Assembly (NCBI RefSeq): GCF_039544205.1
Contig: NZ_BAABLF010000027.1
Coordinates: 1-64,000, forward strand
Direction of reading: 5' to 3'
Length of the DNA: 64,000 bases
DNA from: Ferrimonas gelatinilytica
GTDB lineage: Bacteria; Pseudomonadota; Gammaproteobacteria; Enterobacterales; Shewanellaceae
The position numbers and the translations under genes were made by a program. The notes beneath the pieces were generated by a model. That model worked only from the letters and a program-made list of their open reading frames with translations, was not told the origin of the DNA and did not search any database. Positions 51,829 to 60,773 of this stretch are shown in pieces (positions within the stretch are counted from its first letter, which is position 1; the number at the start of each line of letters is the position of its first letter).

Positions 51829-52740
51829 TCACTGCTTCGGCTTGCACATGGGGAAGCCCAGGGCTTCGCGGGAGGCGTAGTAGGCTTCGGCTACCGCCTT
51901 GGTCAGGGTGCGGATCCGCAAGATATAGCGCTGACGCTCTGTAACAGAGATCGCCTTGCGGGCATCCAGCAGGTTGAAGGCATGGCCAGCATCCAGGATC
52001 CGCTCATAGGCGGGCAGGGGCAGCGGCTGTTCCAGCCCAAGCAGGTGCTGGCACTCCTTTTCACACTGGTCGAAGTAGCTGAACAGGAAATCCACATCGG
52101 CGTGTTCGAAGTTGTAGGTGGACTGCTCCACTTCGTTCTGGTGGAACACATCCCCGTAAGTGATCCTGCCGAAGGGGCCGTCCGCCCAGACCAGGTCATA
52201 GACGTTGTCCACGCCCTGAACATACATCGCCAGGCGTTCCAGACCGTAGGTGATCTCACCGGTCACCGGCTTACACTCCAGGCCGCCGACTTGCTGGAAG
52301 TAGGTAAACTGGGTGACCTCCATGCCATCGAGCCACACTTCCCAGCCCAGCCCCCAGGCGCCTAGGGTGGGGTTTTCCCAGTTGTCTTCGACGAAGCGGA
52401 TATCGTGCACTTCCGGGTCCATGCCGATGGTCTTCAGTGAGCCCAGGTAGAGCTCCTGAATGTTGTCCGGCGACGGCTTCATGATCACCTGGAACTGGTA
52501 GTAGTGTTGCAGGCGGTTGGGGTTCTCACCATAGCGGCCATCGGTAGGGCGGCGGGAGGGCTGAACGTAGGCGGCGGCAAACGGCTCCGGGCCGAGGGCG
52601 CGCAGACAGGTCAGCGGGTGGGAAGTACCGGCGCCGACTTCCATATCCAGAGGCTGGACCACGGCGCAGCCTTGCTGTGCCCAGTAGTCCTGCAGAGCCA
52701 GGATCAGGCCCTGGAAGGTTTGGGTGTCATACTTATGCAT
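51829..52740 (-). CDS. glyQ: Glycyl-tRNA synthetase alpha subunit
   Basis: 303 aa, exactly the E. coli length. Contains QGCAVVQPLDMEVGAGTSHP and YVQPSRRPTDGRYGENPNR, the class II catalytic motifs of the GlyQ family. It activates glycine; the beta subunit follows in the same operon. Divergent from tag. Confidence 0.97.
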   Translation of the reverse strand: MHKYDTQTFQGLILALQDYWAQQGCAVVQPLDMEVGAGTSHPLTCLRALGPEPFAAAYVQPSRRPTDGRYGENPNRLQHYYQFQVIMKPSPDNIQELYLGSLKTIGMDPEVHDIRFVEDNWENPTLGAWGLGWEVWLDGMEVTQFTYFQQVGGLECKPVTGEITYGLERLAMYVQGVDNVYDLVWADGPFGRITYGDVFHQNEVEQSTYNFEHADVDFLFSYFDQCEKECQHLLGLEQPLPLPAYERILDAGHAFNLLDARKAISVTERQRYILRIRTLTKAVAEAYYASREALGFPMCKPKQ

Positions 52741-52874
52741 GGGATCTCACCTGAATGCGGTGTGGATTTTGGTAAATGGGGCCAATTATACCCTGTGACT
52801 ACAGTCAGATGTAGGCTAAATTTTTGGCACATCGGCGCGCCATTCTGGGCAGCCGTCGAGCATGGGACGTGGGA

Positions 52875-53459
52875 ATGACAGAGCAACAGCGATGTGGTTG
52901 GTGTGGGACAGATCCGCAGTACGTCGCCTATCACGATAATGAGTGGGGCAGGCCGGTATGGGACAGCAGGGCGCTGTTTGAGAAGCTGTGCCTGGATGGA
53001 CAGCAGGCAGGGCTCTCATGGCTGATTATCCTCAGAAAAACGGAGAACTATCGGGCGGCTTTCGATGGCTTCGAACCGGCCAGGATTGCCCATTATGACG
53101 AGGCAAAGATAGAGGCCCTGCTGCAAAACCCGGGTATCGTCCGTAACCGCCTGAAGGTGAACTCGATCGTCAAGAATGCCCGCGCCTACCTGGCGATGGA
53201 GGCCGAGGGGATCGATTTTGCCCAGTTCCTCTGGGAGTTCGTGGGAGGCAGGAGCAAGGTGAATGGCTGGACGGAGATAAGTCAGTTGCCGGCCACCTCA
53301 CCGGAGTCGGATGCGATGAGCAAGGCACTGAAGAAAAGGGGCTTTAACTTTGTAGGGAGCACCATCTGCTACGCCTTTATGCAGGCGGTGGGGATGGTGA
53401 ACGACCATCTGCTCCAGTGCCCTCAACATCAGGCGTGTCAGCAAGCTCCTGTTGAGTAG
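52875..53459 (+). CDS. tag: DNA-3-methyladenine glycosylase I (Tag)
   Basis: 194 aa from the ATG at 52875. It removes 3-methyladenine from alkylated DNA. N-terminal RCGWCGTDPQYVAYHDNEWG and C-terminal KALKKRGFNFVGSTICYAF and NDHLLQC supply the zinc ligands of the family (Cys7, His20 and a C-terminal His and Cys). The residue matching E. coli Glu38, which recognises the base, is Asp41 here (LDGQQAG instead of LEGQQAG). The ribosome site is weak. It diverges from glyQ. Confidence 0.93.
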   Translation: MTEQQRCGWCGTDPQYVAYHDNEWGRPVWDSRALFEKLCLDGQQAGLSWLIILRKTENYRAAFDGFEPARIAHYDEAKIEALLQNPGIVRNRLKVNSIVKNARAYLAMEAEGIDFAQFLWEFVGGRSKVNGWTEISQLPATSPESDAMSKALKKRGFNFVGSTICYAFMQAVGMVNDHLLQCPQHQACQQAPVE

Positions 53460-53503
53460 CATTACTTGTACCCTGATCGGACGTAAACTCAGTTATCACT
53501 TTG

Positions 53504-53536
53504 CATAAAAAAGGCGAGCCAGATGGCTCACCTCTT
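53504..53536 (-). terminator. Terminator of the amidohydrolase gene
   Basis: Stem GGCGAGCC / GGCTCACC with one mismatch around AGAT (about 53511-53530), ending in TTTTTTATG on the minus strand. It is shared with the convergent tag gene. Confidence 0.75.
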
Positions 53537-53548
53537 TAATTTTGGTGA

Positions 53549-56500
53549 TTAGAGCCTAACGGACTCGAAGAAAAACGCCTGTCGCTCCTCGCCCTGACCA
53601 TCGACACGGTTCATGGTGTCAGCATCATAGAGCCGGCCATTGACCATGGTGTAGGTGACGCGGTCGCTACTGCGAATGTCCTCAAGGGGGTTGCCATCGA
53701 TGACGATGATATCCGCCAGCTTGCCCTCGCGAATGCTACCAAGCTGATGATCCATGCCGAAGTGGATCGCCGGGTTCAGGGTGGCGGTTTTCAGCGCCTC
53801 CAGGTTGCTCATGCCACCTTGGGCGAACATCCAGATCTCCCAGTGGGCACCTAATCCCTCTCGCTGGCCATGGGCACCGATGTTGCTGTGCACCCCAAGA
53901 TCCGCCATCGCCTTGGCTTCCCGGGCCACGTTGAAGTGGTTGTAGTGCTCATCCGGTGCGGTTGGGCGGCGCATGGAGCGGCTGCGTAGAATGTCCTTGG
54001 GAACGTACTGTGAGAGGCGAGGGTGGTTCCAAACCTCGGTTTTGTCATACCAGTAGTTCTCCCCCCAGATGCCGCCGTAGGCCACTACCAGGGTCGGTGT
54101 GTAGCCCACCTCGGTCTGGGACCAGAACTGCTTCACGTCGTCGTAGAGCTTGGCAGCGGGCAGGCTGTGCTCCAGGCCAGTGTGGCCATCAGACACCATG
54201 GTCAGGTTGTGCTGAAGCAGGGAGCCCCCCTCGGGCACCACCATCATCTCCAGCTCCCTGGCTGCGGCGATCACCTGCTGGCGCTGGTTTCGTCTTGGCT
54301 GGTTGTAGCTCTTGACGCTGAAGGCACCCACCGCCTTGAGGCGGGAGAGGTGGAACTTGGCGTCCTCTAGGCTGTCGATGTGGGCGGTGGCACCAGGGCT
54401 GTTGGCCCCGTAGAGGATGGTGCCGGTGGAGAAGATCCTTGGCCCGACGATTTCGCCGGCTTTTTGCAGCTCGCTGGCGGCAAACACCTCGGTGGTGTCA
54501 TTGGATGGGTCATGGATGCTGGTTACCCCCAGGGCCAGACCGGCGTAGTTGATCCAGTTTTGCTGCGGGATAATCTCATCCTGCCCTTGGGCGCCGTGAG
54601 CGTGAGCGTCGAACAGGCCTGGCATCAGGGTTTTGCCACTGATGTCGATCACCTGCGCCCCCTCGGGAATGGCGATCGCTTCACCGACGGCGGTGATCTT
54701 ATTTCCCTCGACTACCACGGTGGCGTTTTCCAGTACCTTGTCCTGCTCCATGGTGATCACCCGGCCGCCAACAAAGGCGATGGTTCCACGTGGAACTTCC
54801 GCCTTGGCCGTGAGATCGATCGGCTCAACTTCGGGCGTTACGGTGAGTTCGCTGCCCGGCGTAAAGAGACCGGTCAGCTCGGCGGTGAACAGCTCCGGGC
54901 CCAGGTTCCAGTAGAGGCTTCGGCTGTCGCCGCTCCAGCTGATCTGCTCACCGGCCCGCTCGGACAGCTGCTTCACCGGCAGTCCGCCGCCGTTGGGGCC
55001 GATCTTCAGGGTTTCACCATGCTCCGCCATCGGTGTGACAAACACCTTGAAGCGCTCGGCAAAGGCCAGATGGCGGCCGTCGGGGGCGACGTGGAACTCG
55101 GTGGCGTGTTCAGAGGTGTAGTGGACCCGCTCCTCAAAACCCTGCAGGTTGACACTGGCCAAAGCCGGCTGACCCTCTTCGTAAGTGGTAAAGAACACCC
55201 GGTCGCTGCGATCGCCGAAGTGCGGGGCACTGCCGCGTTTGCTGATCCGGACCGGTTCAGGATGCTTGCTCTCCCACTCGACGGCATAGATCCCAGGTTC
55301 GCGATTCCAGCTGCGGGGGGTAATGTAGTAGCCCTTGGTTTTACGGAATACCAGAGTCTCTCCGTCCGGGGAAAAGGCGGGTTCAACGTATTTTCCTGGC
55401 TCCGTCGTCACGATGCGGTTGCGCTTGCGGCGCAGATCCCGCACTACGACGGCCCCCTGGTCGGTATCGTTCCAGGTCACGTAAGCGAGGCGCTTGCCAT
55501 CCCGGGACCAGGTGGGAAAGAGTTCAAAGGCGTTATCCTGGCGGGTCAGTCGCTCGGGCTTGGCATCGCCGCGTGCTTTTATCCAGATCTTGCCCAATGC
55601 CTCGAAAGCGATCTGCTCACCATCCGGTGAGATCTGCATCTGGCGTAGCATCTTGACCTGGAAACTGTCCTGATCCAGGTCCTGGCTGAAGCGCACCGCC
55701 GGCTGGACCTGCTTCTCGGTGGCCACCTTAAACGGGATCACGGCGCTGTCGCCGCTGTCGACGTTCAGCTTGTGGATCTGGCCGCCGGCCCAGAACACCA
55801 GCTCTTCGCTGTCCGGGGTCCAGGCCAGGGTGGGGTAGACGCCGTGAATCGCCCAGGTCTCCTGCATATCCCGGTCGAGCTGAACGTACAGCTTGCGCTT
55901 CTCTCCGGAGGCCAGATCGTACAGGTAGAGTGCGCTCTGGAAGCCATCGCGGGCGATGTAGGCCAGGGTCTTGCCATCTGGACTTGGGGTGGGGCGAATG
56001 GCACCACCGCTGCCCTCCAGCAGCACTTCGATCTCCCCGGTTTCCCGGTCGTAACGCTTGATCTTGTAGATCCCTTTTACCGAGTCCTTGGAGTAGTGAA
56101 AGGTCTTGCCCGGGGTGGCGTCCTGGGAGAAATAGATGTAGCGGCCGTCAGGGGAGAAGGCGGGCTCACCCAGGTCTTTCTGGTCGTTGGGACGGGCGGT
56201 CAGCTGAATCCCGTCGCCCCCGCTGAGGTGGTAAAGCCAGACTTCACCGGCGCCCAGGCTTCGACGGGCTGTGTAGTGCTTACGACCGACCAGGTACTGC
56301 CCATCGGGACTCCAAGCGGGACTGTTGAGCAGGCGGAACTCCTCCTCGGTGACCGGATGGGCTTCGCTGCCATCGGCGTTCATGATCCAGAGGTTGTCGC
56401 CGCCATCCTCATCGGAGGTAAAAGCGATGCGTTTGCCGTCGGGGCTGAAGCGCGGCTGCATATGCCAGGCGATTCCCTGGCGCAGGGGGGTGGCGTGGCC

Positions 56501-56755
56501 CCCCTCGATGGGCAGGGTGTAGAGATCGCCGAGCAGATCGAACACCAGTGTATTCCCATCCGGACTGATATCCAGGTTCATCCAGGTGCCTTGTTGCACC
56601 TCGATCCGGATGGTTTCGAGCGGGGCATTAGCGGGGGCATTGACCTGCCAGGTGGGGGAGGCCTCGATCTTGGTGTCAGTGTCGGACGCCAGCAGTGGCG
56701 TGCTGAGCAGGCCGGCGCCAGCCAGCAGCAGGGTGAGGGCAGAGGGCTTGAACAT
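53549..56755 (-). CDS. Secreted amidohydrolase with N-terminal TolB-like propeller
   Basis: 1068 aa. Signal peptide 1-23 (MFKPSALTLLLAGAGLLSTPLLAS). Residues about 35-640 carry many PD40-type propeller repeats (FSPDGKRIAFTS, WSPDGQYLVG, FSPDGRYIYFSQ and others). Residues about 660-1060 are a metal-dependent amidohydrolase; the HAH metal motif follows LMPGLFDA near 712-716, and a C-terminal DIIVIDGNPLEDIRSS segment is typical. Proteins of this plan are found in Shewanella and relatives and are thought to act on peptides or cyclic amides outside the membrane, with unknown substrate. The gene contains a parS-like palindrome (54782-54797). Confidence 0.86.
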   Translation of the reverse strand: MFKPSALTLLLAGAGLLSTPLLASDTDTKIEASPTWQVNAPANAPLETIRIEVQQGTWMNLDISPDGNTLVFDLLGDLYTLPIEGGHATPLRQGIAWHMQPRFSPDGKRIAFTSDEDGGDNLWIMNADGSEAHPVTEEEFRLLNSPAWSPDGQYLVGRKHYTARRSLGAGEVWLYHLSGGDGIQLTARPNDQKDLGEPAFSPDGRYIYFSQDATPGKTFHYSKDSVKGIYKIKRYDRETGEIEVLLEGSGGAIRPTPSPDGKTLAYIARDGFQSALYLYDLASGEKRKLYVQLDRDMQETWAIHGVYPTLAWTPDSEELVFWAGGQIHKLNVDSGDSAVIPFKVATEKQVQPAVRFSQDLDQDSFQVKMLRQMQISPDGEQIAFEALGKIWIKARGDAKPERLTRQDNAFELFPTWSRDGKRLAYVTWNDTDQGAVVVRDLRRKRNRIVTTEPGKYVEPAFSPDGETLVFRKTKGYYITPRSWNREPGIYAVEWESKHPEPVRISKRGSAPHFGDRSDRVFFTTYEEGQPALASVNLQGFEERVHYTSEHATEFHVAPDGRHLAFAERFKVFVTPMAEHGETLKIGPNGGGLPVKQLSERAGEQISWSGDSRSLYWNLGPELFTAELTGLFTPGSELTVTPEVEPIDLTAKAEVPRGTIAFVGGRVITMEQDKVLENATVVVEGNKITAVGEAIAIPEGAQVIDISGKTLMPGLFDAHAHGAQGQDEIIPQQNWINYAGLALGVTSIHDPSNDTTEVFAASELQKAGEIVGPRIFSTGTILYGANSPGATAHIDSLEDAKFHLSRLKAVGAFSVKSYNQPRRNQRQQVIAAARELEMMVVPEGGSLLQHNLTMVSDGHTGLEHSLPAAKLYDDVKQFWSQTEVGYTPTLVVAYGGIWGENYWYDKTEVWNHPRLSQYVPKDILRSRSMRRPTAPDEHYNHFNVAREAKAMADLGVHSNIGAHGQREGLGAHWEIWMFAQGGMSNLEALKTATLNPAIHFGMDHQLGSIREGKLADIIVIDGNPLEDIRSSDRVTYTMVNGRLYDADTMNRVDGQGEERQAFFFESVRL
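54782..54797. promoter_or_regulatory. parS-like site 3, inside the amidohydrolase gene
   Basis: It holds the same 14-bp perfect palindrome GTTCCACGTGGAAC as the recF site; only the two outer bases of the 16-bp consensus differ. About 17 kb from oriC. It lies in coding sequence of an unrelated gene, so an accidental match is unlikely. Confidence 0.65.
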
Positions 56756-56876
56756 AACGATCCCTGTTGTTATCAGTTGATTTCGAAGTCAACCGGAGTG
56801 TAACAACCGGGATCCGGGCCTCAAAGCAGCGACCGGCGGAAGAATTGTTAGCGGCTGTAACGGCCACTTACCGCCC

Positions 56877-57122
56877 TCAGGCGCCTTTACGGATCAGGTA
56901 GCGGTAGGGGGAGGCGTCGGTGTCACAGGCCACCAGAGTGTGATCCATGAATCGGCAGAAACTGGGGATATCCCGGGTCGTGGAGGGATCATCTGCGGTG
57001 ATCAGCAGAGTCTCTCCGGCAGCCATCCGTCGTACCGTTTTGCGCACCATCATCACCGGCTCAGGGCAGCGCAACCCCATGGCATCGAGGGTGTGGTGAG
57101 CGGTTTGGAACAGATCGGACAT
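56877..57122 (-). CDS. tusA: Sulfur carrier protein TusA
   Basis: 81 aa from the ATG at 57122, identical in length to E. coli TusA and very similar throughout; the frame is open upstream to 57155. The persulfide-carrying Cys19 sits in GLRCPEPVMMVRKTVR. It relays sulfur from IscS to TusBCD for 2-thiouridine in tRNA. Single gene, well away from other thiouridine genes. Confidence 0.95.
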   Translation of the reverse strand: MSDLFQTAHHTLDAMGLRCPEPVMMVRKTVRRMAAGETLLITADDPSTTRDIPSFCRFMDHTLVACDTDASPYRYLIRKGA

Positions 57123-57223
57123 GGTGAGTAACCCCGTTAAATACAATGGCGCCACATGGTACGCGGTTCCGGCATCGGATCAACCGCTGTGCATTTTTCG
57201 AGCATAGCAAAGTGATCGGGGCA

Positions 57224-57252
57224 ACAAAAAAGGCGCCTCTCGGCGCCTTTAG
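57224..57252 (-). terminator. Terminator of fadBA
   Basis: Stem AAAGGCGCC / GGCGCCTTT around TCTC (about 57229-57251), followed on the minus strand by TTTG. It lies 15 bp past the fadA stop. Confidence 0.85.
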
Positions 57253-57266
57253 GTAATGGTTGGAGA

Positions 57267-58430
57267 TCAGGCCCGCTCAAACACGGTTGCGATCCCCTGA
57301 CCCAGCCCGATGCACATGGTCGCCAGGCCCAGGGTGGCGTCCTTGGCTTCCATCAGGTTGATCAGGGTGGTGCTGATCCGGGCGCCGGAGCAACCCAGAG
57401 GGTGACCTAGGGCGATGGCGCCGCCGTTGAGGTTCACCTTCTCGTCCATCATCTCCAGCAGTCCCAGGTCCTTGGCGCAGGGCAGGGATTGCGCTGCGAA
57501 GGCCTCGTTGAGCTCCACCAGGTCAATGTCCTGCATGGTCAGACCGGCACGCTTGAGCGCCTTCTGAGTCGCGGGAACAGGACCATAGCCCATGATGGAG
57601 GGATCGCAGCCGGCAATGGCCATGGACTTGATTCGGGCACGGATCGGCAGGCCTAGCGCCTTGGCCTTGGCTTCGCTCATGACCAGCATGGCGGAGGCCC
57701 CATCAGACAAGGCGGAGGAGGTGCCCGCAGTCACGGTGCCACTGACCGGATCAAATACCGGACGCAGACCCGCCAGGCTCTCCATGGAGGTCTCGGGACG
57801 GATCACTTCGTCATGGGTCACCTTGATCAGGTTGCCCGCGGCGTCGTGGCCCTCCAGAGGTGCCACTTCGGCATCGAAGCGGCCCTCGATAGAGGCGGCG
57901 TGGGCGCGCTGATGGGAGCGTACGGCGAACGCATCCTGTTGCTCACGGCTGATCCCGTGGAGTTTGCCCAGCATCTCGGCGGTCAGGCCCATCATGCCCG
58001 CGGCTTTGGCCACGTTATTGGCCAGGCCCGGGTGGAAATCGACGCCATGGTTCATAGGAACATGCCCCATGTGCTCCACACCGCCGATGATGAAGGCGTC
58101 ACCGTCTCCCACCATGATGGCGCGGGCCGCATCGTGGATCGCCTGCATGGAGGAGCCACACAGACGGTTAACGGTGACTGCACCGACGGACTTGGGCAGT
58201 CCTGCCAGCAGGGCGGCGTTGCGCCCGATATTGAAGCCCTGCTCCAGGGTCTGTTGGACACAGCCCCAGATAACATCCTCAAGTTCGTTGGGATCCAGCT
58301 GCGGGTTACGCACCAGCAGTTGCTGCATCAGGTGGGCAGAGAGTGACTCTGCGCGAACGTTACGAAATACCCCATTCTTGGAGCGACCCATAGGGGTACG
58401 AATACAATCGACAATAACGGCCTGGTTCAT
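57267..58430 (-). CDS. fadA: 3-ketoacyl-CoA thiolase FadA
   Basis: 387 aa (E. coli 387). Thiolytic step of fatty-acid beta-oxidation; beta subunit of the multienzyme complex with FadB. The active-site Cys is in RLCGSSMQA near residue 91, the His in GALGHPLGCSGARI-type NGGAIALGHPLGCSG, and the second Cys in TMCIGLGQG. It starts 9 bp after fadB. Confidence 0.97.
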   Translation of the reverse strand: MNQAVIVDCIRTPMGRSKNGVFRNVRAESLSAHLMQQLLVRNPQLDPNELEDVIWGCVQQTLEQGFNIGRNAALLAGLPKSVGAVTVNRLCGSSMQAIHDAARAIMVGDGDAFIIGGVEHMGHVPMNHGVDFHPGLANNVAKAAGMMGLTAEMLGKLHGISREQQDAFAVRSHQRAHAASIEGRFDAEVAPLEGHDAAGNLIKVTHDEVIRPETSMESLAGLRPVFDPVSGTVTAGTSSALSDGASAMLVMSEAKAKALGLPIRARIKSMAIAGCDPSIMGYGPVPATQKALKRAGLTMQDIDLVELNEAFAAQSLPCAKDLGLLEMMDEKVNLNGGAIALGHPLGCSGARISTTLINLMEAKDATLGLATMCIGLGQGIATVFERA

Positions 58431-58439
58431 GACGCCTCC

Positions 58440-60590
58440 TCACTGTCCTTGGTAGAAGCGCTCGCCATTTTCGGCCATGGCGCGCAGTTTGTCGGTCACC
58501 TGGTAGATGGCTCCCAGGTGGGCATAGCTGTCGGCCATCGCAATGAAGCGATCCAGACCGATGGTGTCGAGGTAGCGGAACACCCCACCGCGGAACGGCG
58601 GGAAGCCAAGGCCGTAAAGTAGGGCCATATCTCCCTCTGCCGGGGTCGCGATGATCCCCTCTTCGAGGCAGCGTACCGCTTCGTTGATCATCGGCACCAT
58701 GGTGCGGGCGATGATCGCCTCGGCATCCAGGCTCTTAGGCTCGCCATAGGCATCCTGCAGCATCGCCAGGGCTTCGGGGCAAACGGCCTTCTTCGGTTTG
58801 CCTTTGCGGTCCGGGGCGTACTGGTAGAAGCCCTTGGCGTTCTTCTGGCCATAGCGGCCAGCCTGGAACATAAGGTCTACCGGATCCTTCTCCACTTTTG
58901 CCATGCGCTCGGGGAAGCCTTCCGCCATCACATCGAGGGCATGGTGGGCGGTGTCGATGCCGACCACGTCCAGCAGGTAAGCGGGGCCCATGGGCCAGCC
59001 GAACTGCTTGCTCATCACTTTGTCGATCAGCTGGAAGTCGATCCCCTCTTTCACCATCAGGCCAAAGCCGGCCAAGTAGGGAAACAGCACGCGGTTGACG
59101 TAGAAACCGGGGCAGTCGTTGACCACGATGGGAGTCTTGCCGATCTGGGCGGCATAGGCCACCACCTGGGCAACGGTTTCATCGGAGGTGTGTTCACCAC
59201 GGATCACTTCGACCAGCGGCATCTGGTGCACCGGGTTGAAGAAGTGCATGCCACAGAACTGCTCAGGACGCTTGAGGTTTTTCGCCAGGGTGTTGATGGA
59301 GATGGTCGAGGTGTTGGAGGTGAGGATGGCTTTGTCGCCAATTACGGTCTCAATCTCTGCCAGAACCGCCGCTTTCACCTTGGGGTTCTCTACCACCGCT
59401 TCCACGACCACTTCGGCATGGGAGACGGCGACGTTATCCAGGGTCGGAGTGATGTGGTTGAGCACCTTGGCCATGCCTGCCGGCTTGAGGCGACCGCGCT
59501 CCACCTGCTTGCCCAGCAGTTTGGCCGCTTCGTTCAGGCCCAGCTCAAGGGCGGGCTGAGCGATATCCTTCATGACGACGGGAACGCCCTTGCTGGCAGA
59601 CTGATAGGCGATGCCACCGCCCATGATTCCGGCACCCAGCACGGCGGCCTGTTTGACCGGGTCACCGGCCTTGGCAGCCTTCTTGGCCAGGCCTTTCACG
59701 TACTGGTCGTTGAGGAAGTTACCGACCATGGCGTGGGCCTGCTCGGTGCGAGACAGTTTCAGAAACGCGTCGCTCTCGGCCTGAACCGCTTCGTCACGAC
59801 GGCAGCCGGCAACGGCTTCTACCAGGGCCACCATGGCATGGGGTGCCGGATAGTGGGGGCCCGCTTTCATCGCGACCATGCCCTTGGCGGTGCTAAAGGA
59901 CATCTTGGCTTCAATCTTGGAAAGGGCCAGCGGCGATTGTTTCTTGTTGCGACGGGCCTGCCAGTCGATTTCGCCGGCGATGGCACGCTTGAGCAGGCTC
60001 ACGGCCTGACCATGAAGATCGTCCTGTACGATCGCATCAATGGCACCGACCGCCAGGGCCGCATCCGGACGGTGGGGCTTGCCGGTGGTCATCCACTCCA
60101 GGGCGTTGTCGGCACCGATCAGCCTTGGCAGGCGAACGGTACCGCCGAAGCCCGGCATGATGCCGAGTTGGACTTCCGGCAAACCGATACGGGCGCTTTG
60201 ATCTGCGATACGCAGGTCACAGGCCAGCATGGTTTCGCAGCCGCCGCCAAGGGCGAAGCCGTTCACCGCAGCCACCGTGGGAACCGGCAGATCTTCGAGT
60301 TTATTGAAGACGGAGTTGGCGTCTTTCAGCCACTGCTGCAGTACCTCATCGGGCTGGGCAAACAGTTTGGTGAATTCGGTGATGTCGGCGCCGACGATAA
60401 AGACGGGCTTGCCGCTGGTAACAACCAGGCCCTTGAGGTCGGACTGTTCGGCCAGGGTGTCCAGTGCCTGGCCCAACTGGGTCAGGGTGGCTTGGTCCAG
60501 TTTATTGACGGAACCCGCAGCGTCGAACTTCAGTTCGGCGATACCGGGCTCCAGCCAATTCACTTGCAAAGAATCACTTTGATAGATCAT
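58440..60590 (-). CDS. fadB: Multifunctional beta-oxidation protein FadB
   Basis: 716 aa (E. coli 729). The N-terminal enoyl-CoA hydratase/isomerase domain (about 1-190) contains the ALGGGCETMLACD segment. The C-terminal 3-hydroxyacyl-CoA dehydrogenase (about 310-710) has the NAD motif VLGAGIMGGGIAYQSA and the GMHFFNPVHQMPLVEV catalytic region. It works with FadA in the beta-oxidation complex. Divergent from pepQ. Confidence 0.96.
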   Translation of the reverse strand: MIYQSDSLQVNWLEPGIAELKFDAAGSVNKLDQATLTQLGQALDTLAEQSDLKGLVVTSGKPVFIVGADITEFTKLFAQPDEVLQQWLKDANSVFNKLEDLPVPTVAAVNGFALGGGCETMLACDLRIADQSARIGLPEVQLGIMPGFGGTVRLPRLIGADNALEWMTTGKPHRPDAALAVGAIDAIVQDDLHGQAVSLLKRAIAGEIDWQARRNKKQSPLALSKIEAKMSFSTAKGMVAMKAGPHYPAPHAMVALVEAVAGCRRDEAVQAESDAFLKLSRTEQAHAMVGNFLNDQYVKGLAKKAAKAGDPVKQAAVLGAGIMGGGIAYQSASKGVPVVMKDIAQPALELGLNEAAKLLGKQVERGRLKPAGMAKVLNHITPTLDNVAVSHAEVVVEAVVENPKVKAAVLAEIETVIGDKAILTSNTSTISINTLAKNLKRPEQFCGMHFFNPVHQMPLVEVIRGEHTSDETVAQVVAYAAQIGKTPIVVNDCPGFYVNRVLFPYLAGFGLMVKEGIDFQLIDKVMSKQFGWPMGPAYLLDVVGIDTAHHALDVMAEGFPERMAKVEKDPVDLMFQAGRYGQKNAKGFYQYAPDRKGKPKKAVCPEALAMLQDAYGEPKSLDAEAIIARTMVPMINEAVRCLEEGIIATPAEGDMALLYGLGFPPFRGGVFRYLDTIGLDRFIAMADSYAHLGAIYQVTDKLRAMAENGERFYQGQ

Positions 60591-60685
60591 GTTGGCTTCC
60601 TTCGTTTACCACGTCCGTGTTTCCACATCCGGTGATGGCATTGTGACCAAGTGTGATTTGGCGCACGTTGAATTGCAACCGCTTT

Positions 60686-60701
60686 TTAAACGACTGTTTG
60701 A
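60686..60701 (-). promoter_or_regulatory. Candidate PsrA-type operator upstream of fadB
   Basis: TAAAC-GACT-GTTTGA (60687-60701) resembles the PsrA/FadR-like inverted repeat (G/C)AAAC-N2-4-GTTTG(G/C) used to control fad genes in pseudomonads and Shewanella, with one mismatch in the left arm. It lies about 100 bp upstream of fadB in the divergent fadB-pepQ gap. No E. coli-type FadR site was seen. Confidence 0.4.
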
Positions 60702-60773
60702 TTGCCTCGCTTTTCGGGCTTGCGGGTGCGGTGATACACTTCGTCCTCCGCCTAATCGACCCTTGAGGAAATC

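Noticed and set aside
53549..56755. The propeller-amidohydrolase as a new fusion
   Set aside because: This domain pair is already known in several gammaproteobacteria, so only the parS inside it was kept as a finding.
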